Shown here: piece after piece, positions 1 to 7,156 of the stretch
Layout: every line of letters begins with the position of its first letter
Position numbering within the stretch: position 1 is the stretch's first letter
Assembly (NCBI GenBank): GCA_014871545.1
Contig: WGSR01000075.1
Coordinates: 1-7,156 of the forward strand
From: Collinsella sp.
Lineage (GTDB): Bacteria; Actinomycetota; Coriobacteriia; Coriobacteriales; Coriobacteriaceae
Length of the DNA stretch: 7,156 nucleotides
Direction: 5' to 3'
Notes under the pieces: model-generated
Database searches by the model: none
Told to the model about the DNA's origin: nothing
The model's input: only the letters and a program-made list of their open reading frames with translations
Position numbers and translations under genes: made by a program

Positions 1-225
1 GGCAACGAGGGCTTCCTGGATGACCTGGAGATCGCCGACGTGCTGCCTTTCCGTGCCGAGCTCATCGAGTACATGGACAATGGCTTTGGCTCGCTGCTCG
101 ACAAGGTTCGCGCCAAGAAGATCGATGATGACACCAAGGCTGAGCTCTTGCGCGTCATCGGCGACTTCAAGCAGCAGTTCATGGCCAAGCACCATTCGGA
201 TGTTTCTGGATCAGAGGAGAACTAA
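1..225 (+). CDS. atpA: ATP synthase F1 subunit alpha, C-terminal fragment (5' end outside window)
   Basis: This is the last 74 codons of the F1 alpha subunit, open in frame 1 from the first base and ending at TAA 223-225. Alpha alternates with beta in the alpha3-beta3 head and carries the non-catalytic nucleotide sites, which lie upstream of this window. What is visible is the C-terminal helical domain, including the segment EYMDNGFGSLLDKVRAKK followed by a helix and a short hydrophilic tail ending SGSEEN. The identification rests on this alpha-type C-terminal pattern and on its position immediately before atpG and atpD, the standard F1 gene order. The gap to atpG is 5 nt, so the two are surely co-transcribed. 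A purine-rich stretch in the final codons (AGAGGAG at 213-219) serves as the Shine-Dalgarno sequence for atpG. No catalytic motif can be checked because only the end of the gene is present. Confidence 0.93.
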   Translation, partial: GNEGFLDDLEIADVLPFRAELIEYMDNGFGSLLDKVRAKKIDDDTKAELLRVIGDFKQQFMAKHHSDVSGSEEN

Positions 226-230
226 GCCCC

Positions 231-1138
231 ATGGCCAACCTTCGCGACATTAAGAAGCGAATCTCCTCGGTTACCACGACCAAGCAGATCACGCGCACGA
301 TGGAGATGGTCTCTACGGCCAAGATCCGTCGTGCCCTCGATCGCTCCAAGCAGGCCGAGCCTTATAAGGAGGCGCTGACCGACGTCATGTTGACGGTCGC
401 CGGCGACGCTTCCTGTTCGGGCACCGATCCCATGCTGCAGAAGCATGAGAGCGTCAAGCATGGCCTGATTGTCGTTATTGCCTCGGACCGCGGCCTTGCC
501 GGCGGTTTCAATACGACGGTGGAGCGCACGGCCGAAAAGCTCGCCGCTTCTTGGGCGAACGACGGCATCGAGTGCGAGATCATCGCGTGCGGGCGTAAGC
601 CGGCCACGTATTTCCGTGACCGCGCAAACGTTGTCATGCACTTTGAGGGCAACTCCTCTGAGCCCGATTTCAATCAGGCCCGCATGATCTCCTCTCATAT
701 CTGCGATGCGTATCGTGCCGGTGAGCTTGACCGTGTCGAGCTTGTCTACCACCACGCCAAGAACCGCGTGGATCAGGAGCTTCGCGTCGAGCATCTGTTG
801 CCGCTCGACCCCGAGATGATCGCTATGGCCCACGGTCCGCGTAAGAACGAGACCGACGCCCCTAAGCGCATCTCGTCCACGTTCGAGTTCGTGCCCTCTC
901 CCGAGCATGTTCTCGGCAAGCTTGTGCCGTCTTATATCCTGACGGTCATCTACCAGGCCCTGATCGATTCGGCGGCTGCCGAGCAGGGTGCACGCCGCAA
1001 GGCCATGCACTCCGCGACGGAAAACGCCACCGCGATCATCTCGACCCTTACCCGCACGTATAGTCGCGTGCGCCAGGCTTCGATCACGACCGAGATTAAC
1101 GAGATCGTCGGCGGAGCCTCAGCATTGGAGGAACAGTA

Positions 1139-1139
<1 letters not shown>
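231..1139 (+). CDS. atpG: ATP synthase F1 subunit gamma
   Basis: The gamma subunit is the rotating central shaft that links the Fo ring to the alpha3-beta3 head. The 302-residue product has both family hallmarks. The N-terminal helix begins MANLRDIKKRISSVTTTKQI and continues through TRTMEMVSTAK (about residues 1-31). The C-terminal helix (about 240-300) runs from QALIDSAAAEQGARR through ENATAI to the conserved ending RQASITTEINEIVGGA. The central Rossmann-like part contains VVIASDRGLAGGFN (81-94). Length is normal for bacterial gamma, and no plant-type redox insertion is visible. The ATG at 231 is supported by the AGAGGAG at 213-219 and by the MANLRDIKKRI start typical of the family. The stop codon overlaps the atpD start by one base (TAATG, 1137-1141), indicating translational coupling. 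No anomaly is visible in the conserved parts. Confidence 0.98.
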
Positions 1140-2593
<1,454 letters not shown>

Positions 2594-2596
2594 GTT

Positions 2597-2989
2597 ATGC
2601 GTATCCGCATCGTGTGCCCCGTGAGCTGCGCCTATGAGGGCGACGCTGCGTTTGTGTCGATTCCGTCCACGGATGGCGAGTTTGGCGTTCTGCCTGCTCA
2701 CTCCAGCGAGATCTGCACGATCGACCGCGGCTACGTTCGCGTTTCCGATAAGGCCATGGGCACTGTCGACCACACGTTTGCCGTGGCCGGCGGCTATGCC
2801 CAGGTTGCGGACGATGTCGTGACCGTTCTCGCCGAGCGCGCTTGCGATTTGGCGACCGTCGATGCCGACAAGCTTAAAGCTGATATTCAAGGTTTTGAAG
2901 AGAAGCTGGGTAATTTGTCGGAGGATGATGCACGCCGCGCCTACCTCTATAATGAAATCGCATGGTGTAAGCTCAAGCTTGCCCAATAG
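2597..2989 (+). CDS. atpC: ATP synthase F1 subunit epsilon
   Basis: Epsilon sits at the foot of gamma, joins the shaft to the c-ring and can act as an inhibitor of ATP hydrolysis. The 130-residue product has the N-terminal beta-sandwich with the family signature GEFGVLPAHSSEI (27-39), then HTFAVAGGYAQVADDVVTVLAERA. A C-terminal region predicted helical (about 90-130) includes AD.LKADI and the segment EDDARRAYLYNEIAWCKLKLAQ. Its length is close to full-length bacterial epsilon subunits, so the C-terminal helical hairpin appears to be present. The start ATG at 2597 follows atpD by 3 nt and is preceded by a G-rich Shine-Dalgarno sequence (GGGGGAG, 2581-2587) inside the end of atpD. This is the last gene of the atp operon, and a strong hairpin terminator lies 36 nt beyond its stop codon. 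Whether its C-terminal helices bind ATP cannot be judged by eye. Confidence 0.97.
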   Translation: MRIRIVCPVSCAYEGDAAFVSIPSTDGEFGVLPAHSSEICTIDRGYVRVSDKAMGTVDHTFAVAGGYAQVADDVVTVLAERACDLATVDADKLKADIQGFEEKLGNLSEDDARRAYLYNEIAWCKLKLAQ

Positions 2990-3025
2990 TCAAACGATTT
3001 AGCGTTCGACCATTTGCGAACACAT

Positions 3026-3064
3026 CATGCCCGGGATGGCCCAGCCATCCCGGGCATGCTTTTT
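3026..3064 (+). terminator. Intrinsic terminator of the atp operon, in front of murA
   Basis: A perfect 15-bp inverted repeat (arms 3026-3040 and 3044-3058) encloses a 3-nt loop (CCA) and is followed by C and then five T (3060-3064). The stem is very GC-rich, with GCCCGGG at its core. There is no matching T run on the opposite strand, so it should work only for + strand transcription, that is, for the atp genes. The murA Shine-Dalgarno sequence starts two bases after the T run. Any transcript that enters murA from upstream must therefore read through this hairpin. Confidence 0.9.
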
Positions 3065-3065
3065 G

Positions 3066-3071
3066 AAAGGG
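3066..3071 (+). promoter_or_regulatory. Ribosome binding site deciding the TTG start of murA
   Basis: AAAGGG at 3066-3071 lies 6 nt before TTG 3078. It fixes the murA start, because the same frame has a TAG stop at 3072-3074 and no ATG or GTG exists between that stop and the conserved MurA N-terminus. The site directly abuts the T run of the upstream terminator, so folding of that hairpin in a read-through RNA would lie within a few bases of the ribosome landing site. Confidence 0.75.
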
Positions 3072-3077
3072 TAGACC

Positions 3078-4361
3078 TTGGATATTATCCGCGTTGAGGG
3101 TGGCCACGCCATCGGAGGCTCCGTGCCCGTTTCGGGCGCCAAGAACTCCGCACTCAAACTCATGGCGGCAACGCTTCTGGCGCCGGGCAAGACGACGCTG
3201 CAGAACGTGCCCGATATTTCCGATGTCCACGTGATGGGCAAGGTGCTCAAGGGCATGGGCGCTACGATCGATGTTCTCGACGAGCATACGCTCGAGATTG
3301 ATACCTCTCAGGTCGATTCTTGGGAGGCCCCCTACGAGCTCGTTGCCAAGATGCGTGCTTCCACCGCCGTGATGGGACCCCTGCTGGGTCGCTTCCATCG
3401 CGCCAAGATCGCCATGCCGGGCGGCTGCAACCTGGGTGCTCGCAAGATCGATATGCACATTCTTGGTCTTGAGGCCCTGGGCGTTGAGTTCGATACCGCC
3501 CACGGTTACATCAACGCTAATGCGCCCCAAGGTCTGCGCGGTACCACCGTCACGCTCGAGTTCGCCAGTGTCGGTGCGACCGAGAACCTCATTATGGCAT
3601 CCGTGCGCGCGCAGGGCACCACGGTTATCGACAATGCCGCCCGCGAGCCCGAGATCGTCGATCTCGCCAACATGCTCAACGAGATGGGCGCCAAGATTGT
3701 TGGCGCCGGTACGCCTGTCGTGACCATCGAGGGCGTGGAAGAGCTGCATCCTGTTACCCATCGCGTAGTGGGCGACCGCATCGAGGCCGGTACCTTTATC
3801 GTTGCCGGTGCGTTGATGGCCGACGATCGCGGTGTCGATGTCACGGGCTTTTGCCCCATTCACTTGGGCATGGTGCTCAAGAAGATGGAGCTCATGGGTA
3901 TCGATTGCGAGCGTACCGACGACGGCGTTCACGTGAATCGCGCCGAGCGCATCAAGCCGGTCGACATCCAGACGCTTCCGTTCCCCGGCTTCCCGACGGA
4001 CATGCAGGCGCAGATTATGGTACTCTCCGCCCTTGCCGACGGTAGCTCCGTTATCACCGAGAACATCTTCGAGAATCGCTTTATGTTTGCCTCTGAGCTG
4101 GTGCGCATGGGTGCCGACATTCGTATCGAGAGCCATCATGCCATGATTCATGGCGTCAGGGGCTTCTCGGGCGCACAGGTTACCTCGCCCGATCTGCGTG
4201 GCGGAGCGGCCCTCGTCGTAGCGGGCTTGATCGCCGACGGGACGACCGAGGTTTCGGCCATCCATCACATCAAGCGCGGCTACGAGCAGTTTGTCGAAAA
4301 GCTGCAGGCGCTCGGCGCGCATGTCGAGCATGCTACCGTCCCCGATCCCGTCATCTACTAA
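3078..4361 (+). CDS. murA: UDP-N-acetylglucosamine 1-carboxyvinyltransferase (MurA)
   Basis: MurA transfers enolpyruvate from phosphoenolpyruvate to UDP-GlcNAc, the first committed step of peptidoglycan synthesis, in the cytoplasm. The 427-residue protein has the normal length and the expected active-site residues. These are K22 and N23 in SGAKNSALKLMAATLL, the catalytic cysteine C117 in MPGGCNLGARKIDMH, D308 in FPGFPTDMQAQ, and R400 in HIKRGYEQ. The motif DLRGGAALVVAGL (372-384) is also present. A cysteine at position 117, rather than aspartate, is the form that fosfomycin alkylates in well-studied MurA enzymes. Sensitivity here is inference. The start is TTG, fixed by an in-frame TAG at 3072 and AAAGGG at 3066-3071. 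It follows the atp operon terminator and is 12 nt upstream of an LCP gene, with which it shares a reading frame and probably a transcript. The close paralogue AroA is excluded by the MurA-specific motifs. Confidence 0.98.
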   Translation: MDIIRVEGGHAIGGSVPVSGAKNSALKLMAATLLAPGKTTLQNVPDISDVHVMGKVLKGMGATIDVLDEHTLEIDTSQVDSWEAPYELVAKMRASTAVMGPLLGRFHRAKIAMPGGCNLGARKIDMHILGLEALGVEFDTAHGYINANAPQGLRGTTVTLEFASVGATENLIMASVRAQGTTVIDNAAREPEIVDLANMLNEMGAKIVGAGTPVVTIEGVEELHPVTHRVVGDRIEAGTFIVAGALMADDRGVDVTGFCPIHLGMVLKKMELMGIDCERTDDGVHVNRAERIKPVDIQTLPFPGFPTDMQAQIMVLSALADGSSVITENIFENRFMFASELVRMGADIRIESHHAMIHGVRGFSGAQVTSPDLRGGAALVVAGLIADGTTEVSAIHHIKRGYEQFVEKLQALGAHVEHATVPDPVIY

Positions 4362-4364
4362 TAC

Positions 4365-4367
4365 AGG
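4365..4367 (+). promoter_or_regulatory. Short ribosome binding site favouring ATG 4374 for the LCP gene
   Basis: A weak AGG core within ACAGG (4363-4367 region) stands 6 nt before ATG 4374. The alternative in-frame start, TTG 4368, would directly abut this core with no spacing, so ATG 4374 is preferred. The upstream in-frame limit is the murA stop codon at 4359-4361. The weak match suggests that translation depends partly on ribosomes finishing murA just upstream. Confidence 0.5.
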
Positions 4368-4373
4368 TTGCCT

Positions 4374-5609
4374 ATGTTTAATAAAAAGCCCCTCGCGGAT
4401 ACCACCGCCCGAAGACCCTCAACTGGTGCGCAGGCCAAGATCTACAGTCGCGATAACGTGGCTCGCTATTCCGAGCGCGCTCGCCAACGTCGTCGTAGCC
4501 ACACGATTCGTCACGTCGCGCTCATTGTCGTGCTTGGCGTGCTGCTGAGTGCCACTACCGCTGCCGGCCTGTGGTTTGCCACCATTATGGGCAAGCTCGG
4601 CGATTCTAATGTCATTACCGACAATCTGCGTCGGGTTCTGGTTGACACCGATGAGGCAAAGGATCCGTTCTACGTGCTGCTTCTTGGCACCGACGGCCGT
4701 CCGGGCGAGGATACGTATCGTGCCGACTCGATTATCCTGGCACGCATCGACCCCACGCAAAAGCAGGCGACGCTCATTTCCGTTCCGCGCGACACCAAGG
4801 TCGAGTACAAGGGCGAGACCATGAAGATCAACGCCTGCCATACCGTTGGCGGCGCCGAGGCCATGGTCGAGGCGGTCAACGAGCTGTGCGGTGTTCAGAT
4901 TTCCCACTATGCCGAGGTCAGCTTCGACGGTATGCAGGCACTGATTGATTCGGTTGGCGGTATCGACATCAACGCAACCGATGATGTTGACGACCCCGAG
5001 CACCTGGATATTAAGATTACCGCTGGCCAGCAGCATATGGACGGTGCCACCGCCCTTACCTATGCCCGCTGCCGCTACACCTATGCCGACGGCGATTACA
5101 CGCGCATGCGCCACCAGCGTCAGGTGCTTGGCGCCCTTGCCAACCAGATTCTCAATAACTTCGATGCCACGAAGATTTTTGGCCTGGTTAATTCGCTGTC
5201 CGATATGCTCGTAACCGATATGAGCGTTCAGGATATCGTGGCTACGGTCAACGCCATGCGCGGTATGGATGTCGACGGTATCTACTCGGCCAACCTGCCC
5301 TCGTACGCCGACGACAGCACCATGATCGACGGTGTGAGCTACGTCTTTGTCTACGAGGACGAGCTCAAGGAAATGATGGAGCGCGTCGATGCCGGCAAGG
5401 ATCCCAAGGGTCCCAACACCATGGGTCTTTCCGACGGTTCCAGCTCTACGATCGGCGACCTGAACAACAACACGTCTGACGACTACGCAAACGGTACCGC
5501 AACCTCATCGGTCAGCTCTGACGATTCCGATGACTCAAGCGATTCGAGCGATTCGGACTACTACGAAGAGCCCACCGGCGACGGCAACGGCTACGAGGCC
5601 AATTACTAA
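4374..5609 (+). CDS. LCP (LytR-CpsA-Psr) family cell-wall glycopolymer ligase
   Basis: LCP proteins are membrane-anchored phosphotransferases that move lipid-linked glycopolymers (teichoic acids, capsule, arabinogalactan in various bacteria) onto peptidoglycan outside the cell. The 411-residue product has a basic cytoplasmic N-terminus (about 1-47, rich in Arg) and one transmembrane segment (about 48-71, HVALIVVLGVLL...). The extracellular LCP domain (about 98-340) shows LLLGTDGR (102-109), R116 and D118 in YRADSIILARIDP, SVPRDTKV with R139 and D140, GGIDIN (195-200), and the arginine-rich block YARCRYTYADGDYTRMRHQRQ (230-250). The final 60 residues form a low-complexity acidic tail rich in Ser and Asp, ending in Tyr/Glu/Asn residues, and no LytR_C-type domain is seen. 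ATG 4374 is chosen over TTG 4368 on ribosome-site spacing. Placement right after murA suggests a shared cell-wall transcript. Which polymer it transfers cannot be told from the sequence. Confidence 0.94.
   Translation: MFNKKPLADTTARRPSTGAQAKIYSRDNVARYSERARQRRRSHTIRHVALIVVLGVLLSATTAAGLWFATIMGKLGDSNVITDNLRRVLVDTDEAKDPFYVLLLGTDGRPGEDTYRADSIILARIDPTQKQATLISVPRDTKVEYKGETMKINACHTVGGAEAMVEAVNELCGVQISHYAEVSFDGMQALIDSVGGIDINATDDVDDPEHLDIKITAGQQHMDGATALTYARCRYTYADGDYTRMRHQRQVLGALANQILNNFDATKIFGLVNSLSDMLVTDMSVQDIVATVNAMRGMDVDGIYSANLPSYADDSTMIDGVSYVFVYEDELKEMMERVDAGKDPKGPNTMGLSDGSSSTIGDLNNNTSDDYANGTATSSVSSDDSDDSSDSSDSDYYEEPTGDGNGYEANY
5538..5555 (+). repeat. Two tandem copies of a 9-bp in-frame unit (Ser-Asp-Ser)
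   Basis: AGCGATTCG occurs twice head to tail at 5538-5546 and 5547-5555, in frame, encoding Ser-Asp-Ser twice (residues 389-394) in the acidic tail of the LCP protein. Related GATTCC/GACTCA codons just upstream look like diverged copies. The unit is a whole number of codons, so gain or loss by slippage would keep the frame. Confidence 0.8.
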
Positions 5610-5637
5610 GTTACGGCGTTTTACCAAACGCCGTAAC
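5610..5637 (+). other. Perfect 12-bp hairpin flush with the LCP stop codon, no T run
   Basis: The arms 5610-5621 and 5626-5637 are perfectly complementary around a TACC loop, beginning at the base right after the TAA stop. What follows (GGCTCGACGC) is GC-rich and has no T run, so this is not a standard intrinsic terminator. A genuine terminator follows about 43 nt later. It may act as a 3' end stabilising structure or a block to exonucleases for the murA-LCP mRNA, but that role is inference. Confidence 0.6.
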
Positions 5638-5679
5638 GGCTCGACGCTGCGCGCCGCCCAAGGCGACAATTTGTCATTC

Positions 5680-5721
5680 AAAAGGCAGGGCATGACCAGA
5701 AGGTCAATGCCCTGCCTTTTT
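5680..5721 (+). terminator. Intrinsic terminator of the murA-LCP transcript (possibly bidirectional)
   Basis: The lower stem pairs GGCAGGGCAT (5684-5693) with ATGCCCTGCC (5707-5716). The stem continues as GACC (5694-5697) with GGTC (5702-5705), leaving one bulged A at 5706 and an AGAA loop. Five T (5717-5721) follow on the + strand. Four A (5680-5683) precede the stem, so a shorter T run exists on the minus strand and the element could also back up termination of the converging pepT transcript. Confidence 0.88.
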
Positions 5722-5797
5722 CATGCCAACTTGTTCGCCTTGGACGTCGCTCGCTGACGTTGGCTCAACATGCGGTGCTGACTACTCCCCTTGCACC

Positions 5798-5839
5798 AAA
5801 AACCGCCCCGTTCTCGGTTTTTGAGGACGGGGCGGTTTT
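5798..5839 (-). terminator. Intrinsic terminator of pepT (bidirectional appearance)
   Basis: A 17-bp stem (5799-5815 with 5823-5839, one T-G wobble at 5812/5826) carries a 7-nt loop GGTTTTT. The core is ACCGCCCCGT against ACGGGGCGGT. Read on the minus strand it starts 24 nt after the pepT stop and ends in five T (complement of A 5798-5802). On the + strand it ends in four T (5836-5839), so it may also stop any + strand read-through from the LCP gene. Confidence 0.9.
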
Positions 5840-5863
5840 GCTTACCTAGATTGTTCGAGTTCC

Positions 5864-7111
5864 TTATGCAAAGCGGGCGACGAGCTCCTGGAGCACGTCG
5901 GTCATCTTGACGAGCGAACTGACCGGGACGAACTCGTTGACGCCGTGGTAGCAATAGCCGCCGGTGGAAAGGTTGGGGCAGGGCAGACCGCGGAACGACA
6001 GCTGGGCGCCGTCGGTGCCGCCACGAATTGGCAGCACTTGGGGCTCAACGCCGCAGGCAAGGTAGGCTTCCTTGGCAACATCAATAAGCTCGGGATAGTC
6101 ACGAACGATCTCGGCCATATTTCGATACTGCTGCTTAATCTCGACCGTCACGCGCTCCTCACCCAGACGCTGGTTGAGCATCGAGGCAGCGGCATCAATA
6201 AGGTCGAGTTTCTGCTGGAACTTGGCGGCGTCATGGTCGCGGACGATATAGCGCGCTGTGGCGTGATCGACGGTCGCAGATACACCCTCAAGGTGATAAA
6301 AGCCCTCGTAGCCTTCCGTATACTCCGGGCGCTGCACGTAGGGGAGCAACGCGTTGAAGTCGCAGAACAGATTGCCTGCGTTGACCATACGGCCCTTAGC
6401 GTCGCCCGGGTGGATGGACTGGCCCTCAAAGCGGACGGTCGCCTCGGCGGCGTTAAAGCACTCCCACTCCAGTTCGCCGATGGGGCCGCCGTCGACCGTG
6501 TAGGCGTACTTGCAGCCAAAGGTATCGATATCCAACAGCTCGGCTCCGTGGCCGATCTCCTCGTCAGGGCAGAAGCAAATGCCGAGTGCGGGATGGGGCA
6601 GAGAAGGGTCCTGAGCGATACGCGCGACAAGCGACATGATCTCGGCGACGCCTGCCTTGTCGTCCGCGCCCAGCAGCGTGGTGCCATCGCTGCAGACCAG
6701 GTCCTCACCTGCGAGGTCGTTCAGGGCGGGAAGCTTGGCGGTACTCATGGCAACGGGCTTACCGTCAACCGTGCCGCAGACCAGGTCGCCGCCTTCGTAG
6801 TGTACGATGTGCGGTTTCACGCCGGCACCCGGTGCAACTTCGGTGGTGTCGAGATGGGCGATCAGGCCCAGGGCGGGCTTGTCCTCAGCGCCCGCACTTG
6901 CGGGGATATGCGCGCAGACATAGGCGTGCTCGGTCACGTGGGCATCTTCCGCACCAAGCTCGCGCAGCTCTTCAGCCAGCACGTTGGCAAGGTCAAACTG
7001 AACGGCGCTCGAGGGTACCTGGTCGCAGTTTGCATCCTCGGACTGCGTGTTGATCTGGACGTAGCGCAAAAAGCGCTCGAGGACATCGGGGTTCGTGGTG
7101 GTGTTTTCCAT
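5864..7111 (-). CDS. pepT: Peptidase T (tripeptide aminopeptidase, M20 family)
   Basis: Peptidase T is a cytoplasmic di-zinc aminopeptidase that removes the N-terminal residue from tripeptides. The 415-residue product matches the usual length of about 410. The metal and catalytic motifs are complete: H86 and D88 in IAHLDTTEVAPG, D150 in LLGADDKAG, E184 and E185 in CPDEEIGHGA, D207 in YTVDGGPIGELEWECFNAA, H234 in SIHPGDAKG, and H389 in GYCYHGVNEFVPV. The segment PIRGGTDGAQLSFRGLPCPN (361-380) is also typical of PepT. The start is placed at ATG 7111-7109 because GGAG (7123-7120) sits 8 nt upstream and the protein then begins MENTTTNPDVLERFLRYVQI, as the family does. An in-frame TTG at 7147 would add 12 residues without support. 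It converges on the LCP gene and looks monocistronic at its 3' end. Its promoter is at or beyond the window edge. Confidence 0.98.
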   Translation of the reverse strand: MENTTTNPDVLERFLRYVQINTQSEDANCDQVPSSAVQFDLANVLAEELRELGAEDAHVTEHAYVCAHIPASAGAEDKPALGLIAHLDTTEVAPGAGVKPHIVHYEGGDLVCGTVDGKPVAMSTAKLPALNDLAGEDLVCSDGTTLLGADDKAGVAEIMSLVARIAQDPSLPHPALGICFCPDEEIGHGAELLDIDTFGCKYAYTVDGGPIGELEWECFNAAEATVRFEGQSIHPGDAKGRMVNAGNLFCDFNALLPYVQRPEYTEGYEGFYHLEGVSATVDHATARYIVRDHDAAKFQQKLDLIDAAASMLNQRLGEERVTVEIKQQYRNMAEIVRDYPELIDVAKEAYLACGVEPQVLPIRGGTDGAQLSFRGLPCPNLSTGGYCYHGVNEFVPVSSLVKMTDVLQELVARFA

Positions 7112-7119
7112 AAAGACCG

Positions 7120-7123
7120 CTCC
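7120..7123 (-). promoter_or_regulatory. Ribosome binding site deciding the pepT ATG start
   Basis: On the minus strand GGAG (within TTGGAGCGG) lies 8 nt before ATG 7111-7109. No comparable site precedes the alternative TTG at 7147, so the shorter protein is preferred. Confidence 0.75.
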
Positions 7124-7156
7124 AATCTTGGTCGTCGTGTGCAACAAGAACTCTAG

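Noticed and set aside
222..1010. Minus-strand open frame opposite atpG, and a similar one at 4419-5114 opposite the LCP gene
   Set aside because: Both are in antisense register with well-identified genes and show no recognisable protein features.
3004..3021. A small inverted repeat GTTCG...CGAAC just before the atp terminator
   Set aside because: Only 5 bp with an 8-nt loop and no flanking signal. Such repeats occur often by chance.
3027..3074. A 15-codon open frame (ATG 3027 to TAG 3072-3074) in frame with murA, considered as a leader peptide
   Set aside because: It lies almost wholly inside the terminator hairpin, has no Shine-Dalgarno sequence before it, and its codons are dictated by the inverted repeat. 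It is more likely incidental.
2973..4331. A 452-codon minus-strand open frame opposite murA
   Set aside because: It is in exact antisense register with murA codons and arises from the same codon bias. The sense strand encodes an intact MurA.
5725..5764. GCCAAC/GTTGGC inverted repeat, and an ACGTC/GACGT pair inside it, between the two convergent terminators
   Set aside because: The arms are short (6 and 5 bp), the two pairings overlap and compete, and there is no T run or adjacent gene. Too weak to call a structure or operator.
7150..7155. Minus-strand TAGAGT as a possible -10 box for pepT
   Set aside because: It matches only 4 of 6 consensus bases and any -35 element would lie outside the window, so it cannot be supported.
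5945..7156. A 403-codon + strand open frame opposite pepT, running off the window end
   Set aside because: It is in antisense register with pepT, whose metal-binding motifs are all intact on the minus strand. There is no evidence for a gene on the + strand.

Overview
The window is an ordinary housekeeping region of a high-GC Gram-positive-type bacterium. It holds the 3' end of an F1Fo ATP synthase operon, two cell-envelope genes, and a convergent peptidase gene. Codon use is strongly GC-biased, and the order atpA-atpG-atpD-atpC followed by murA is one known from Gram-positive lineages. The directly following LCP-family gene, the overall protein style and a peptidase T gene nearby suggest an actinobacterial gut lineage such as the Coriobacteriia (Collinsella-like). 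That placement is inference from remembered gene order and composition, not from a search.

Layout. Positions 1-225 are the C-terminal end of the ATP synthase alpha subunit (atpA, cut by the window edge). atpG (gamma, 231-1139), atpD (beta, 1139-2593) and atpC (epsilon, 2597-2989) follow with gaps of 5, -1 and 3 nt, so they are almost certainly one translationally coupled transcript. A perfect 15-bp hairpin with a short T run (3026-3064) closes the atp operon. Only 13 nt after its T run, murA (3078-4361) begins at a TTG codon. An LCP (LytR-CpsA-Psr) membrane protein gene (4374-5609) follows 12 nt after murA and is presumably co-transcribed with it. The 254-nt convergent gap 5610-5863 holds three hairpins. 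One lies flush against the LCP stop codon and has no T run. One is a terminator for the + strand genes. The last is a terminator for the opposing gene. pepT (peptidase T) lies on the minus strand from 7111 to 5864 and starts with ATG inside the window.

How the genes work together. The atp genes encode most of the F1 catalytic head and its central stalk, which couple ion flow to ATP synthesis. MurA makes the first committed precursor of peptidoglycan in the cytoplasm. The LCP protein probably attaches secondary wall polymers to peptidoglycan outside the membrane, so murA and the LCP gene form a small envelope unit. PepT trims the N-terminal residue from tripeptides in the cytoplasm and is functionally separate.

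I found no mobile element, CRISPR array, RNA gene, defence gene or unfamiliar protein family. The points most worth a second look are how murA is transcribed and translated just behind a strong terminator, the Ser/Asp-rich acidic tail of the LCP protein with its small tandem repeat, and the hairpin cluster between the convergent genes. None amounts to evidence of a new system.
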